The translations under genes and the position numbers were made by a program. Shown piece by piece: positions 1 to 12,660 of a DNA stretch of 64,000 bases (position 1 is its first letter; each line of letters opens with the position of its first letter). The notes under the pieces were generated by a model. That model searched no databases. It had not been told where the DNA came from and worked only from the letters and a program-made list of their open reading frames with translations. Origin of the DNA: Symbiodinium microadriaticum. Taxonomy: Eukaryota > Sar > Dinophyceae > Suessiales > Symbiodiniaceae. The stretch lies in NCBI GenBank assembly GCA_001939145.1, contig LSRX01000464.1, forward strand, positions 409,267 to 473,266. Reading direction: 5' to 3'.

Positions 1-2836
1 ATTCCCACAAGTATAACGATCGTGAATCTCTTCTGTTGATTATTGCCAAGAGATAGAGACGCTGCTGTTGAAAGATAAAAAAGTAAGACGACACAGGATC
101 AGGCGTAGATCTTGGGAGGGGGGGCGAACATATAAATATATACATATACATGTGCGTGTGCTCAAGAAACCTTTTTTTTGCCTGTCTGTCTATGTGCCTA
201 TGTATATCTGACTACAAGTGTGCTGATCCTGAGGCATGCAGTGTTTGAGAAAGTGTCATCGTTTGCACCGAGCCGTGAGATGAGGCGAAGGAGATTCGTT
301 TCATCAGTGATCACACCGAAGATTGCCAGAAGGCAGTACGGGAAAGCACTTGCAACTAGGTCAGCAGCTGCTTTGCTTGCAAGTTGTTTCAGGGAGTGCT
401 GTCCATGAAGATGGCATGGAAGAAGATGAGACACCTGCAACAAAAAGCCTTGAAGTGGACTGGTTTGAAGCGCATCTTGGCTTTGAGTGCTCACTTGCTT
501 ACATCCTGTAGTCGTCAACGCGGAGAGTGTCAAGTCTCCCCCCTGTCGCGGGCGTGGCGTTGAAGATCTAGTATGATCTAGTGCCTGAAGAAACCACCCT
601 CCAGCCATGAAGCATGAATTGAGTGAAGTTTCTTTCGCTGAGTTCAGTGCAACGTTCCGCTTGCATTGAAGAAAATCGGAAACAGCCGAGCTCAAGTTTT
701 CAAAGATCGGGAGTATTGCTTGAGGGTTTAGTTTGGAGGGCCCTTTTTCAGCATGGGCTTGGATTGTGTGCCAGCGAACACACCTCAACAGCAGGGCCTT
801 CTCGTCGTTGTTTTCGTGTTCTGGCAGTGTTTTGTTCGTTGTCGACTCGATTTCCCGGCTTCGAGGATTTGCGAAGACCCAGCCGGATGAGGAAGAAGGC
901 GATCTGCACAAAGCGGAGGCGTGGCACTCGCTAGGTAGAGCATCTGCATGCACAGGAGTTATTGTGGCATGTGCCACGTTGAGCTACACCAACAGACTAG
1001 CAAAGCACAGCCAGTGCTGACGCTGCTAGAGACGTCGTTGGTTGCATTGCAGGGGATTCATGCAAAGATGTGGGTCAGAGAGAAGCGCAAAGAGAAGATC
1101 TACCCGACAAAAACGAAAGGCTCTCGTTACACAAATTGCGCCAGCGGGTGAGGCCAAAAGGAAGTTCTGCAAAGCTTCAGGGTCACCTTGGATGTTCCTC
1201 TATCCGCTGAAGTTTAGGATTCAGGAAGCCTGTAGCACCCTACAGGTGCCCAAAGTTTGCCTTCCGTCGCGATACAGTTTAACTGCGCAGGGGGTTGCTG
1301 GAGTTGGGGCCTCTGCTGAAAGGCAAAGCGAGGTGGGCCACATTGGAAGCCCCAAAGCACGAACATCGGTGCACCGACTAGGCGGTCACTTGTTTGCAAG
1401 TTTGCGTGGTTTTGCTTTCTGTCTTTGCTGCTTTCTCTTGTTTACCCGTTGCTCTGACCTATTTGCCTGTCACATTCTGCTTCCCGTGTGCCGTTTTGGC
1501 TTTTTGATTGTTTCCTCCTGCCCTCATTTTCACGCATCCTGCAGAGGCGTAGTGTTTCGTTCTTGGTTTTGGGTGGAAGGCTCTCTCAAATGCACGTCAT
1601 GGGTTTGGACACGGGCTCGAGCGTCAAACTATCGAAAGTGGTGTCCTTTGATCCTCAAACCTGCAAGCTGCAGAAGCACCAGCACATGCACTAAAGACCA
1701 CGAAGGCTAGAAACTGGGCCCTTGCAACGTACGCGAGCCTGGAACTTGCGCGCCACACAGAACGGAGACGAGGGCGCTGTTTGACACAGAGACACACTTC
1801 CCTGTCGGACTCTTGAACGAAAACGTGGCAGAAGGTGGACACACGGGGGGGGGGGGGAGCTCGAGGCGCACCTCTTAGTCCGAAGGCACAGCGCGCGGAC
1901 GGATAATTGCTGCCAGAGGGTGCAGCAGTAAACTACCGTTTCTTGCACCGCAGGTAGGAGAGATTTGTCACTGAAGTAAGAGGTGCGATGTTGCACATTG
2001 AGCTTTTGCATCGTGATTGTAGGCCATCTGCGAACTGCCAGCACGCCGCATCCCTTCGTCAGTGGAGCTATACTGGTTCAAGTTCCAGATTCTTGGAAGA
2101 AAAGGCTGCATCAACCGATGAGCTTCAGTATGAGCTAGTGTCAAGTCAGCTTGGTCGGTTGATCCAACCCTCGACCAGGCATGCAGCACATCCTCAACCC
2201 GCCGTGCCAAACTAGCTACTAGTAGTACCCAAATCGGAGCGCCAAACCAACTTATGCAGACTTCCTGTCGCAATTTTCGCCTCAGCAGTCTAGCAGTCAA
2301 ACGAAACATTCTGCAACAGTTCACAATGTCGCGACTCAATGCAAACGTAATGAGGCTTGGAGCTGGGTGTGGCTTCGACATGATCGAAGACAGCTACCCC
2401 TTGCGCATACGTTGACGCTTGACTGAGAGAGTGAGAATCAAGGGGCAGAGCAAGGCCGAAGAACAACAGGCGGAATATGCAAAGAAGGGTATGTCTCATT
2501 CGTGACGCAAAGAAGGAGCTAGGCAGAGCTGCTGTTCAGGTCTGGTTTTTGTTTGCGTCATCCTCTCGCCGGAGCATCTCGCTTTCATGCTCAGCTTTCT
2601 TCTCGGCCTTGGGCTGCTACTAGTGAATGCCTTCCTTCTCAGCATCCAGTCTCAAAAAAGCAGAGGCCAGCTTTTTCTAGATCAGCCTAGCCCCACGGAG
2701 CAGCAAGTGGCTCCATCCAAGGCAGCCCTTCACAAGCACATTGCTCAGACAGACACTGGATCGTGTCGCTGCTTACATGTGCGCTAAGTGTCGTAGTTAA
2801 GAACTTCTGACATGCTTCGATGCTGAGGTCGTCACG

Positions 2837-5637
2837 ATGTCGATAGCCGTGACAAACTGTTGCACTGCCTTTGTTCTGTACGATTTTCTGGACATCGACA
2901 CCCTGCAGCGCCTGGAACAGCAGGCCGTGGAAATGAAGGCGCCTTTCCTGTCCTGTTCCTGATTTCCTTGCGTCTTCGGACATTTGACCCATGAGATGTT
3001 GAGCATTTCTAAAGCAGGCCGCCGCCCAACAAGCCGAGGAGCGACGCAAGATCTTGCAGGCACTTCGTTGGGGAAAGGTTTCAGTTGAAAGAGTGCCTCG
3101 GTCGGCAGGCCTTCTTTGCGAGAATGCAGATGCTAGTGTCTCTTTGGCAAATGAGAACTTTGCCGCGACTGGCTTTGAGACCGTGGTCGCAAGAAGTGAT
3201 GCGAGTCGACAGCAATTGAGTAACACGACAACTGTTCGATCGATGCCTGCATCAGGATGAAGAGGCTAGGTGTGGCTTTGGAGGACGCAGCACAAGAAGG
3301 CCTTTCGATCTGCAAGGGCTGCTTTTGCTAGCTTCCGTGTTTTACACTGTTCCGAGACCTCAGGCGGAATCTCACCTTTGCTGGTAGCTGCTCGGTGCGT
3401 GTGTCAGTAAGCAGCACCGGGTGTGAGAGTCAAAGCCCCTGCTTGGTGTGCATGCTGCATACCCCCCTGTCCTTTTGTCAGACGAGGATGCCGTCGCTAA
3501 TCTCGACGCGCTTGAAAGCGCTTTACTGCCGTTGCACTTCTGGCAAGACGAGGGCAAGCTGAGCCGCCAGTCTGCACGGTGCTCTAAGACGTGTAAGAGG
3601 TGCTAGTTGGTCTTTCTGAGACATGTCCGACCCATGCAACTTTTCCCACAAGCCGCTAGAAGATGATTGAAAGCAGAAATGGGTGGCATTCCGGACCCGG
3701 CCGATTTTGCAGAATTTCTGGAGCCCCCAACATTCATGTTCTCTTGATGCCCAGGTATGATGCATTGTGCAAAGCATGCCTACTGCATCAAGCGAGTAGT
3801 CATCCAGGAATTAAGCTCTGCCGCTAAGGCATCGAGGACAAGGAAGAAGTACAGCGCTTGATGCAGTCAGCCGCTGCGGAGAGCAGCATTAAGGAGCGAC
3901 TGTACTAGGAGTGCTTGTTGTGAGGTAGTCTATTGTAGTCTGCTTTCTACAGATTCTGCAAACTTGTGGTTGCGATTTTCGTGCACAAGGACTTCGAGCT
4001 GTTGGCTGTCAGACAAGAGTACTCATGATGCCGGTTCTGGGTCCTGTCCCGATTCCCACGTCCTGCCTGCGACAACCACCCGGGGCCCAGCTTGCTTGCT
4101 CCGCGCGAATGCCCGCTACAGGCTCGCAGTGGACCACGTAAACTCGCTGAGAAACACTTATTCGCCCAGCTGTCGTGCATTTCAACCGAACGGAACCCAG
4201 ACATGTAACTCTTGGAGCTTGGTGGCCAAGACCATATACAACAAAGGGATCAGTAAGGATATGTGAGGATGAGACTGCGGGATAACACGGAATCTCAACG
4301 AACTATTCCCCAACCATTATGGCAAGATTATAGGTCATGGCGCAAGGGCTTGGACTCCGCAGTCTCCTTGGCGTGGTCTCGAAATCTCGCCGTTCTAAAG
4401 GAAGGTGGAATGTTCCGAAGTTGGCAATCTTGCTTCTGCCTCCCGGCATTCTCGTCTTCCCGACACTCCTGCTCGCTCTTGCCTCCCGAAGCCGTGCTCA
4501 TGCCACAGTGTGGTGGTCGTCAGCAAGAAGTGCAGTGATCTCCAGCTGACGCCATGTGTCGTGTCTGCATGGTAACCCAGTAGCAGGTCAGCAGAGCATC
4601 CATGAGACTCGTCAGCATAATCAGCGGGGCAAGCCGCAGTAGTTTGCGCCTGGTGGACCTGCCACCCGGACCCTGCACCTTCTGAGTTTACCCTGCGCTG
4701 CGTGTTTTCCTCGAGTCTTAGATGTTTGTGGCTTCTTGTGTGGGTGGTGTAGGTTTACTCTTTGTGTTGGTTTTGCTTGCAAAGTATGCGTGTTTCTTGT
4801 TGCGGCTTCTTGTAATGCGGAACCGAGCATCCTTTCGCGAAGGATGACGACGTCCATGTTGCTGATGCATACTGTAGGACTGCAAATCCATGCTTGAAGG
4901 ATGACAACGTATATGAGTATATGGCGTCCATGGTTCCGGTGTGTACTTGGCATCCATGCCCAAAGGATGATAGCATGGATGTTCCCAGTGCATAATGTGC
5001 GTACTGTAGGACCGATCATCCATGCCTGATCAAAACGTCCATGTTCCCAGCGCATTCTGTGGAATCGAATGCGACCGAGTAACCATGCCCAAAGGGTCAG
5101 AACAAAGGACGGCTTCTGTACAGGCGATAGGTAGCTGGCTTACATACCCTCACTGGGCTATTTTCTGTAGTATAGCACGGTGGTGTCGGAGAACCTTTGT
5201 GGTGCGCGGACATCGCGGACCAAACTCGAGGTGGTTGTCGAGTCTTGTAGAGGGGCGGTTCTGTCACTGTTGGCTCGCTGCAGCTGGAGGAAATGCTGGA
5301 TAAGTTGCCCGACGTGGTCACAGGACTGGCGCATCGCATGAAGCGAGTGCTGCTAGAAGATGGCACATGAGGAGAAAAGGGTGCGACAGCAGCTTGTTTG
5401 CCGACAACGCTTCCCAAACAGGTATTTCTGTACACTGTGCGCAAATGACAGCTGAGGCCACAATACGCCTTATGTTGGTTTGGCGACGGGGTTCCGGCCT
5501 GAGAAATTTCCAAGGCAAGTACCGCTGCAGGGGCATTTCAGAATGGAGTGTGGGATGACCTCAGGCTCATCATCATCCTGGCTCTCAGCACTTCGGACTT
5601 CATTTCAATCGTGGAGACTTGGCACAAATGCTCGCCG
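2837..5637 (+). CDS. Candidate spliced gene, partly coiled-coil, unknown function (partial)
   Basis: Five short plus-strand coding stretches read like exons: about 2837-2938, 3015-3059, 3482-3553, 3829-3901, 5284-5362, plus 5531-5637. The first two encode a Glu/Gln/Ala/Arg-rich helix (LEQQAVEMK then QAAAQQAEERRKILQ) typical of coiled coil. Exon 3482-3553 ends one base into a codon and exon 3829 supplies the other two, reading ..WQDEG/IEDKEEVQRL... Exon 5284-5362 ends one base into a codon and 5531 completes it, reading ..VLLEDG/AFQNGVWDD... Donors are mostly GC (2939, 3060, 3554, 5363), with GT at 3902 and 5638; acceptors are AG. GC donors are common in dinoflagellates. I do not recognise the protein. 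Exons are probably missing between 3.9 and 5.28 kb, and neither end is defined. Two independent phase matches make a real gene more likely than chance. Confidence 0.5.
4827..5095. repeat. ~60-bp degenerate tandem repeat, about 4.5 copies
   Basis: A unit built around AAAGGATGA, CGTCCATGTT, GTGCATACTGTAGGAC and ATCCATGC recurs with the ATCCATGC-like core near 4889, 4951, 5011 and 5073, a spacing of 60-62 bp. Copies are diverged, which suggests an old minisatellite. It lies in what would be an intron of the candidate gene at 2.8-5.6 kb. Confidence 0.7.
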
Positions 5638-5780
5638 GTTGGGAAGATCATCTGATAATTAGTTTCTCTGGATCCACTGACTTCTGCGAACGTCTCGATC
5701 ACTATGAGAGAGTCGGTAACTGTTCGCTTATTCACAGCCAGCGGTTCTTTGAACACTCGGCCCTCTTTGTGTCTCTCGCG

Positions 5781-5784
<4 letters not shown>

Positions 5785-5812
<28 letters not shown>
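5785..5812. repeat. (CT)n microsatellite
   Basis: Pure CT dinucleotide tract of about 14 units, downstream of the last supported exon of the candidate 2.8-5.6 kb gene. Confidence 0.95.
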
Positions 5813-5984
5813 CTTCTCCTTTACTCTAACTCATGAGGACTCCTTAAGTGGCCAACGTGCACCTGCAAGCAGGGCAAAAATTGCGTAATTGCAGCATGCA
5901 CTCACCACCGAAGCCAGAAAACTCATGCACCCACTGCCAGCCATGACGACAGGTTTTTCCTTGCATTGTAGAGCTACCCCTGCC

Positions 5985-6190
5985 ACCCACGAACAGCTTT
6001 GTTGCTTTCAACTGCGAATTTCCTTTCCGAGGACTTGTTGAATGGTAGCTCGGCCGCAGCTTCAAGCACAGAATCCAGGAAATGCAATCGTCCCGACCTG
6101 CCAAGCTGTGTGAGCAAAGTTGCTTCGGGGAAACTAGGGTCCATTTCGAACGATTTTGAGACTTGTCTCAAGACTTGACAGATGTTTTCC
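5985..6190 (-). CDS. Possible minus-strand exon, unknown
   Basis: Read on the minus strand, this stretch gives an amphipathic, protein-like sequence (VLRQVSKSFEMDPSF, then LDSVLEAAAELPF) with AAATCTGTC-type sequence upstream and a stop shortly after. Nothing identifies a family and no partner exon was confirmed. It could be a chance open frame. Confidence 0.2.
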
Positions 6191-6390
6191 CCAGTTCCTT
6201 GTTGGCAATGGCGCCGCATGTCCGAGGCCCTTCGCTTGGACTGGGTTCTAGTTTTCCTAGTTTTCAAATTTGTTGGCTGGGGGGGTGGCCGGGAAGCCCA
6301 CCAGCAGTGGCGGGAGTCGCGAACCATGCCGCCTGCATGGTTCACTAACCAGAGGCTGGCAAGGGACGTGGTAGATTCTTGTTAGTCTTG

Positions 6391-6475
6391 GTCATAGCGG
6401 GTTAGGGGAGGTTAGATCAGGGTTGGGGTCAGGTTGGGGTACATTAGATTAGGTTAGGGTAGGTAGGGGGGGATG
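6391..6475 (+). repeat. Degenerate GGTTAGGG-like G-rich tract
   Basis: Repeated variants of GGTTAGG, GGTTGGGG and GATTAGGTTAGGG run for about 85 bp. They resemble decayed telomere-type repeats or an intronic G-rich tract. No gene is evident around them. Confidence 0.5.
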
Positions 6476-7479
6476 GGTCGTGAACTGCGAAGTGGGTCTT
6501 GGTTCACTGAAAGGGCGGTTGCAGTTCACCGAATTCGGTTCACTCAAACTGCTGTTGCGCTTTCTATTCTAGACAGCCCTAAGCCCTTGAAAAGCCTTGG
6601 ACAGGCATTTAATAGGCTTTACAGTGACTGGGACACTTTTATTGTGCAGAGCTCTGAAACAGCTACAAATTTTGGCCCAGATCCCTTTTCTGGTATGTAT
6701 GTCAAAGGTTTGATGTCCACGGTTGTTGGTTGTTGATGCGTCTGATGAAGAGGCAACTAATTCTTGCATAGCCGCTCGGTTTAAAAGCGATGAGGGATTT
6801 ACCGAAGCCTGTCGAATCTCTCTCCGACCCCGGACACTGTTGAACGTTGGCAGCAACTTCTGGGTTTCAATCGCTTTTGAGTATTTCGGAGGATGAGGGA
6901 CAAACCATGGCTGATTAGTTTTGGGTGCAGACTTGAGCAAGGAATTGCGAATCAACTTGTTCAGTTGACTTGTGCTCTTTCTGGTATGCGACAGCTTAGT
7001 GGGAAGATGGGTCAGGGTCAGAAGCAGGATTTTTGAGTCTACCAGGTTACCACTCCGGTGCAGAATGTGGATGTCTGTCACTTTTTAAGATGATGCATTG
7101 AGATCGTTAGTGGAGGAAGAAGCGTGCGGAGCTGGAGCGCGAATAGTTCCGATGTCACACAAGGTCTTCTCGTACGACTAGGGCCGCTCATGCTCCTCTC
7201 AGCTTCCTTCCGTTTCAGCGAGAGTACTTTTGGATCAGCCACGGCGCTCATATGTGGATGAGCTGCAGTACGTACTGTAACAGTCAGACGCAACGGCGAC
7301 ATCGACCGCTTGTTTCCTACAGCTATGAAGGTAAAACCAGTTATACACACGCCCTCTACCGTTCCCCACGACTCGCCCCTACCACACAGCTCGATGTCAC
7401 ACTGGCCCCTGAACCCGTGGAGATCGAGGGAGAACCGGGAACGGCAGGCCCCATCGAGTCACCCGAGTCTTCTTTAATT

Positions 7480-8191
7480 TACTCAATCCGTTTAAAGCTG
7501 GCCTGAACCTCCCACACCCCCTCAACCCTCAACATCTTATCTGGTCTGTCTTGTGGTTATGGCACTTGGGACATGCTTAGAGTTTTGAATGCATAGGTGG
7601 CATAGGATGCAGACATCCCGGCACCACGGCCGTTTTTGCATCCGAAAAGGTGGCGCGGGTAATAAAGAGCACCGATCTCTTTTCCACCCTACCTAACTGC
7701 CCCCCCGGTACTATCTATCTGCCTCCCCGCCTCACCAAGGTTTTCGCCCCCGCCCATCAGCAACCTTCACACATACTGTCACCCGAAAGCATCAGATGCA
7801 TACTGGCAACAGGTGCGAGATTTCGCCCGTCAGGTACTATCCGTCCCGGTGGTTGGAGGTTGAAGGTTTCCGCCCGTTAGAACCTATCCATCTATCTATT
7901 CCCCCCAATCCCGACCCCTTTACCGGTCAGCAACCTTCGCTCGCCAGGTAGTATCGATCCGAGCTCCCCTCCACCCCATGTTTCAACTGTCTACTCTTGT
8001 ACGGTTTATCTGGTTTATCTATGTGTCTATCAATCTATCTGTCTACGTATCTGTGTATGCGTGCCGGTCAGATACCTGCTGGTGACAGGTTCGAGGATTC
8101 CGCCGTCAGATGCTATCTGTCCACCCCTGCCCCCTTGCAGTCCCTATCCCTTCCGTCTGTCACATAGCGTTGTGTATGCCTATCTGTCTAC

Positions 8192-8226
<35 letters not shown>

Positions 8227-8470
8227 CCTAGGTATCTATCTCCCACCTACACCCCGTCAGTTACCATCTATCTCCCCGGCAAGCAAACTCATCTATCCAT
8301 CTATCTATCTATGCATCCATGTAGATGTCCAAAGTGCCTGTGTATCTATCTACCGATATATCTATCTGTCTACCTACCAACCTCGCCGGGATGCAGCGCG
8401 TCAGGTGCTATCTATCTATCTATCCGCCCGGTGGGGTCCCCACCCCTGTGCCGTTGCTTTTGACATGTTT
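7480..8470. repeat. CTAT/CTGT-rich low-complexity region with (CT)n core
   Basis: From about 7.7 to 8.46 kb the plus strand is dominated by TCTATCTATC and TGTCTACC variants. A pure (CT)n tract sits at 8195-8222. The phrase CCGTCAGGTACTATC and close variants (near 7829, 7947, 8105, 8398) recurs between them, so this looks like a decayed compound tetranucleotide array. Open frames here are low-complexity and not credible genes. Confidence 0.7.
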
Positions 8471-10584
8471 TTTATGCTTTACGCGCCTGGCCGACTGTGA
8501 ACTCGGGACCGGACCTTGCCGGACAATTGAACCGAGGATGTGCTGTACATTGACGGCAAATTCTTGTGGTATGCCTTTGCATCTTTGGTGTTCCGGCTCA
8601 GTACAGGAAGTTGTGAGTTTCATGGTTTTCGAGGTCAGTTTCGGGGCGGAGTTTCACAACATGGTTCGGGCAACAGTTTCAGGCCGAGGCCTGCAAGAAT
8701 CGGACTGAAACTGCCCACCTCGGCTCTGCATCCTGCTGTGCCTCTGTGACCCTGGCAGCCGATCCGAAACTAGAACCTCGAAACTATGGGGCACCCGCTC
8801 AGCTCAGCCGGAACATTCGTTGTCATGCTCAAACGATTCGAACTGTACGTACTCGTGCATACCGCAAGCTCCTTGAACATGCGGATGCAATGATGTGTTT
8901 GGCTGCAGCAAAGGGTTGTGCGGAGGTCAATGACGAAGTACTTGCGCCTGGGGGAGGGGGGGGGCACCCGGCGAAAGCAACAAACAGTCGAAAGCGAGAA
9001 CTGCGATATCCGTGGCTGGCAGCGGGCATTCTCAGGCATCTACTGTCAAGCGCAGCTCCTGGAGTTCTTGGCCACTCAAGCCGCATTAGGTATGGAATGC
9101 CAGCGATCGCAGGGACATGTTTTCTTCTCGGCTCTCGACTCGTTCTTTGTCCATGGACATCTGGTGCTGTGACACTGCAATCCTACATGTTCCTGAGCGT
9201 ACAGCACCTTGCAGCCACTGCACCTCTCCGCAAGGCCTTCCTGCACTTGCGACGGGTCTCCCCGAACCTTCGGAGACCTTTCCGCGTGCCGCCGCTGGGC
9301 TCCAGTTGCAGGGCTTTGCTCTCCAATGCTTCTGCAGGGCTTCATGAGTATATGCACAATGCACGTTTGACGCGGGGCCATGCGCTTCCGCGTCACGGAG
9401 CAACTCCTTCGCACATCTTTGTCCCCATTCCAACGGGACCCGAGCACGCAACACTGGTGGGTTGCAGGCTACCAGGTGCATTGAAAAGACAGAGCATACC
9501 GGCGAGCACATAGGCGGAGTTTTTGCTAGGTTCAGAAGACCTGGTCTTTATTCATGCTGCCTCCGGTCTGAAGGAGAGGGGTTGGTGGCTGTGGCATCCA
9601 GGTTGGAGTCCATGATCGGCTGCATCGCGCTCCTGTTCTTGCCCATAGTGTGGCTTGCTCATGGAATGGGCATGGCGGTGAAGAAAGGGTAGCTGCACAG
9701 AGACAACCTAAATGAGGGCCTGCATTGGACACCAACGATTGTGGAAGTATACAGCGCATAGGACTGCAGACTTGACACCAAGGTTTTGCCTTCTGCTTCT
9801 TGTCTTGCCGCTGGTAAAAGGCAATTGGAAACAGGTTTTCTGCCTTGTCGCCGTCCCAGTGCGCAGCTGAGTTTCTGTCCAAGCCAGTCGGTCCTTGCTG
9901 CCAAGAAAATGTGTTTTTGGTGTTTGCATGGTTCGTAAGAAGATAAGACAAGATTGAGTTTAGGTCGCGGGCCTCATCCTCCACGCCTTGCTTTCCCTGA
10001 GCCGTCGGAGAGGTTGGTTGAGCTTCACTCGTGTCCTGGCAGGGTTTGGCAAGGATTCTCGCAATCGAGTCTCGCAGGTATTGCCCACATGCAGGAATGC
10101 ATACAGAGGGTATTGATATATGTCGTGATTAGAAGGTTCATGATCAGGTCGACGACAGTGAAAAACGAAAGCAAACAAAGTGGGAAATGTTATCGAAGGA
10201 GGTTGCCACGTTGCTTGGCACAGCCTTTGTGAGGTGAACCTCCACGCACCGTGGACGAACTTCTAGCAATGCAGACCCCCATGTCCACCTGCGCCCGGGC
10301 ACATCATGAGGCCGGTTCTGCAAGCTCGACTGCGAGGGAAGAACAAAGGGATGAAAAGATGAGAGAATGGGAGAGGGGAAGGGAACAGAAATAGGGGAGG
10401 AGGAGGGGAAAGGGTTGTGGGCAATGGACGCTGTTGCAGCTTGGTGGGGGATCCAAAGTTGGGAGTCGGAGTCGGAGGCACATCCGATGATGTGGGTCAA
10501 TACGGGCCCGGGCTTGATGCCAATGCCGGCTCTTGTGCGAGCAATGCCGAAAATGTCGAGTAATTGACTCTAGATTCAGCGCTG

Positions 10585-10738
10585 CTTTCCAACCTTAGAA
10601 ATTGATGAGAACGGCAAGAAATCGACTTCCACAACCCTTGGCGCGGTTCTAAAACTTTTGGATGTGTTGGTATTCGAAGGTGCTTTTGTTTCTTTTATTG
10701 CTTTATTTTGTCCCGGGAAGCCTAAAAAATACTCCTAG
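10585..10738 (+). CDS. Possible 3'-terminal exon, unknown
   Basis: An open stretch reads PTLEIDENGKKS..., then a hydrophobic segment LKLLDVLVFEGAFVSFIALF, and ends at a stop at about 10738. The hydrophobic run could be a membrane segment. There is no recognisable domain and no confirmed upstream partner, so this is only a candidate. Confidence 0.2.
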
Positions 10739-10975
10739 GTCTTCTACTTTTCTGCAACTCAAAATGTCCATGTATTTGCGAGGGCAAAACATTCAACACA
10801 ACACCAAAGCAAACAGAAAAATGTTAACCATTTGGCAACTCGGTCCGGAAGGTGATGTATGTTTGCTGTTCCTTTCTCTAACAAAAAAGATATGTGCCGG
10901 TGGTTTCGCTGCAACAACCCAGAAATGGAACAAAAGCTGTCGGCATCAGTCGCTGTAACCTGCATCAGCAGATCA

Positions 10976-11128
10976 GAGTAGTTGTAGAACTAGCAGCTGT
11001 AGTAGTAGTCGCCGTCGTCGTAGTAGTACTAGCACAAGTATTAGCATTAGTACTAGTACTTGTACTAGTACCAGTAGTGGGGGTAGCAGTAACAGTAGCA
11101 GAAGCACTAGCAGCAGCAGTCGCAGAAC

Positions 11129-11166
<38 letters not shown>

Positions 11167-11400
11167 CAGTAGCAGTAGCAGTAGCAGTAGCAGTAGCAGT
11201 AGCAGTAGCAGTAGCAGCAGCAGTAGCAGTAGCAGTAGCAGTAGCAGTAGCAGTAGCAGTAGCAGTAGCAGTAGCAGTAGCAGTAGCAGCAGCAGCCGTT
11301 GAGTGGGGTAGTAGTGGCAACCGTCGTCGCAGTCGCCGTCGGAGTCGCGGCAGCAGCAGCAGCAGCAGCAGCAGCAGGGGTAGTAGCAGTAGCAGTTGCT
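10976..11400. repeat. GTA/GCA trinucleotide and (GTAGCA)n hexanucleotide array
   Basis: A (GTA)n block at 11127-11165 passes into alternating GTAGCA units to about 11295, then (GCA)n at 11350-11375, with diverged flanks. The array translates as poly-Val/Ala on plus or poly-Ala/Thr/Leu on minus. The long open frames over it are products of the repeat and not genes. Confidence 0.9.
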
Positions 11401-12299
11401 CAGCTCAGAGCGCTTTAAGTTTCTATCTGTTGAGTAGCCGAACATTCAACCGCATACTGTTGTTGCAAGAAGAAGACAGAAGGGAAGGGCGACGATAACA
11501 GAAGCGTTGTCTTCGCGCCAGCCCTTCCTCTCGGACACCTTCCACCTGCCTCCGGCGTCTGAGCACGACGAGCATCTGTAATGAGCTTGGATGCCTGGGC
11601 GAAAAAGTGGGCTAACTTGCAGAGCTGCCGACGTTGCTGTCACACAGGAAGGCAGATTGCCAGTAGCCACCTTCCTGGCAAATGCTTCGGTGGAAAAGTT
11701 TGGCTGCAGCCGGACGCGGCATGATAAAGTCAAGGTGTTGTCTAAGGCAAAAACCGCATTGCGGACAGGCCGCCTGTTGAGAAGTTGAGCGGGACAATGC
11801 CAGAGCTCCTTTGCAGTCATCTATGGTAGTGACTGGTAGTGCTAGTGGTAGAGCAGCAGGAGTAGTATTAGCTTGTTGATGCTGTCTGACGACCAGAAGT
11901 TTCCCATGAACCACCAACTCCCCAAAAGCATTGGAACATATGCAGAATGCGCTTCACGTTCAGCGGAGGGGCGAACTCTTCCTGCTACGGGCCCACAAAC
12001 GATCTCAAAGGGTTACGGCTGGCAAAGCCTCAGTGCTTTGACCTCAAAGCCCCAACTCTTTTAATTGAGCAATACTAATTAACCCCTGCTGAACAAGTCC
12101 CGTGCTCGGCCAATAAACTAGTGCCTTCTGCACTTCGTGCCAGCTGGCGTGCGAGCCTTTCCCAATACCCCCTCTTATCATATTGGTCAGGCGTCTGGCT
12201 TTCCCAACCCCCCTCCCCCCCAATGGTATGGTCTGGTCGGGGCGGGTGGTTGGGTGGCGTGCTGCCGGGGGGCAGCAGGGGTCACAGAGAGGGCCGGGA

Positions 12300-12510
12300 T
12301 CGTACCTAATACTTTAAACCTTACACCCAACCCCAAGCCCCGCCCAAATGCAGGCTCTAAGCCTCTAAGCTTGAAGCAGAACATAAACCGTCACCCTAAC
12401 CAACCTGCACCCCAAAACCCTCTCTAAGCTCTTGTCGACTCGAAGCATTGTAACTTTTAACCTTTAACCCTAAACCCCAAAACCTCGCAAGAGGAACCCC
12501 ACACCCTACC
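12300..12510 (+). repeat. Telomere-like C-rich tract (CCCTAAA variants) beside gap
   Basis: Contains ACCCTAACC, AACCCTAAACCCC, TAAACCTTAC and similar degenerate CCCTAAA-type units. It is not a clean telomere array. It lies just left of the 12661 gap, so the gap may hide more repeat. Confidence 0.5.
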
Positions 12511-12660
12511 CACGGGGGAGCGGGGGGGGAATCCTGGACCACGGGAGCCGCGGGAGCTGACCAGAAACGGCCAGGCGTGTGGTGTTTGGCGCGGTTTTTT
12601 CCTCATGGCAGGCCATGGCTGGCATCTGCAGAGAGAGGTCGGGGCTGTTGGACCTGCTGC

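Noticed and set aside
198-977. 259-codon minus-strand ORF
   Set aside because: No domain, and competing open frames on the plus strand over the same interval. Composition is not protein-like.
1042-1710. 222-codon plus-strand ORF
   Set aside because: Cys/Phe/Arg-rich without any motif; overlaps other open frames. Probably chance.
8746-9513. 255-codon plus-strand ORF
   Set aside because: Long, but with no recognisable domain, an overlapping 141-codon minus frame, and no splice or context support.
11107-11498. Poly-Leu, poly-Val/Ala and poly-Ala/Thr ORFs
   Set aside because: Direct translation of the trinucleotide and hexanucleotide array.
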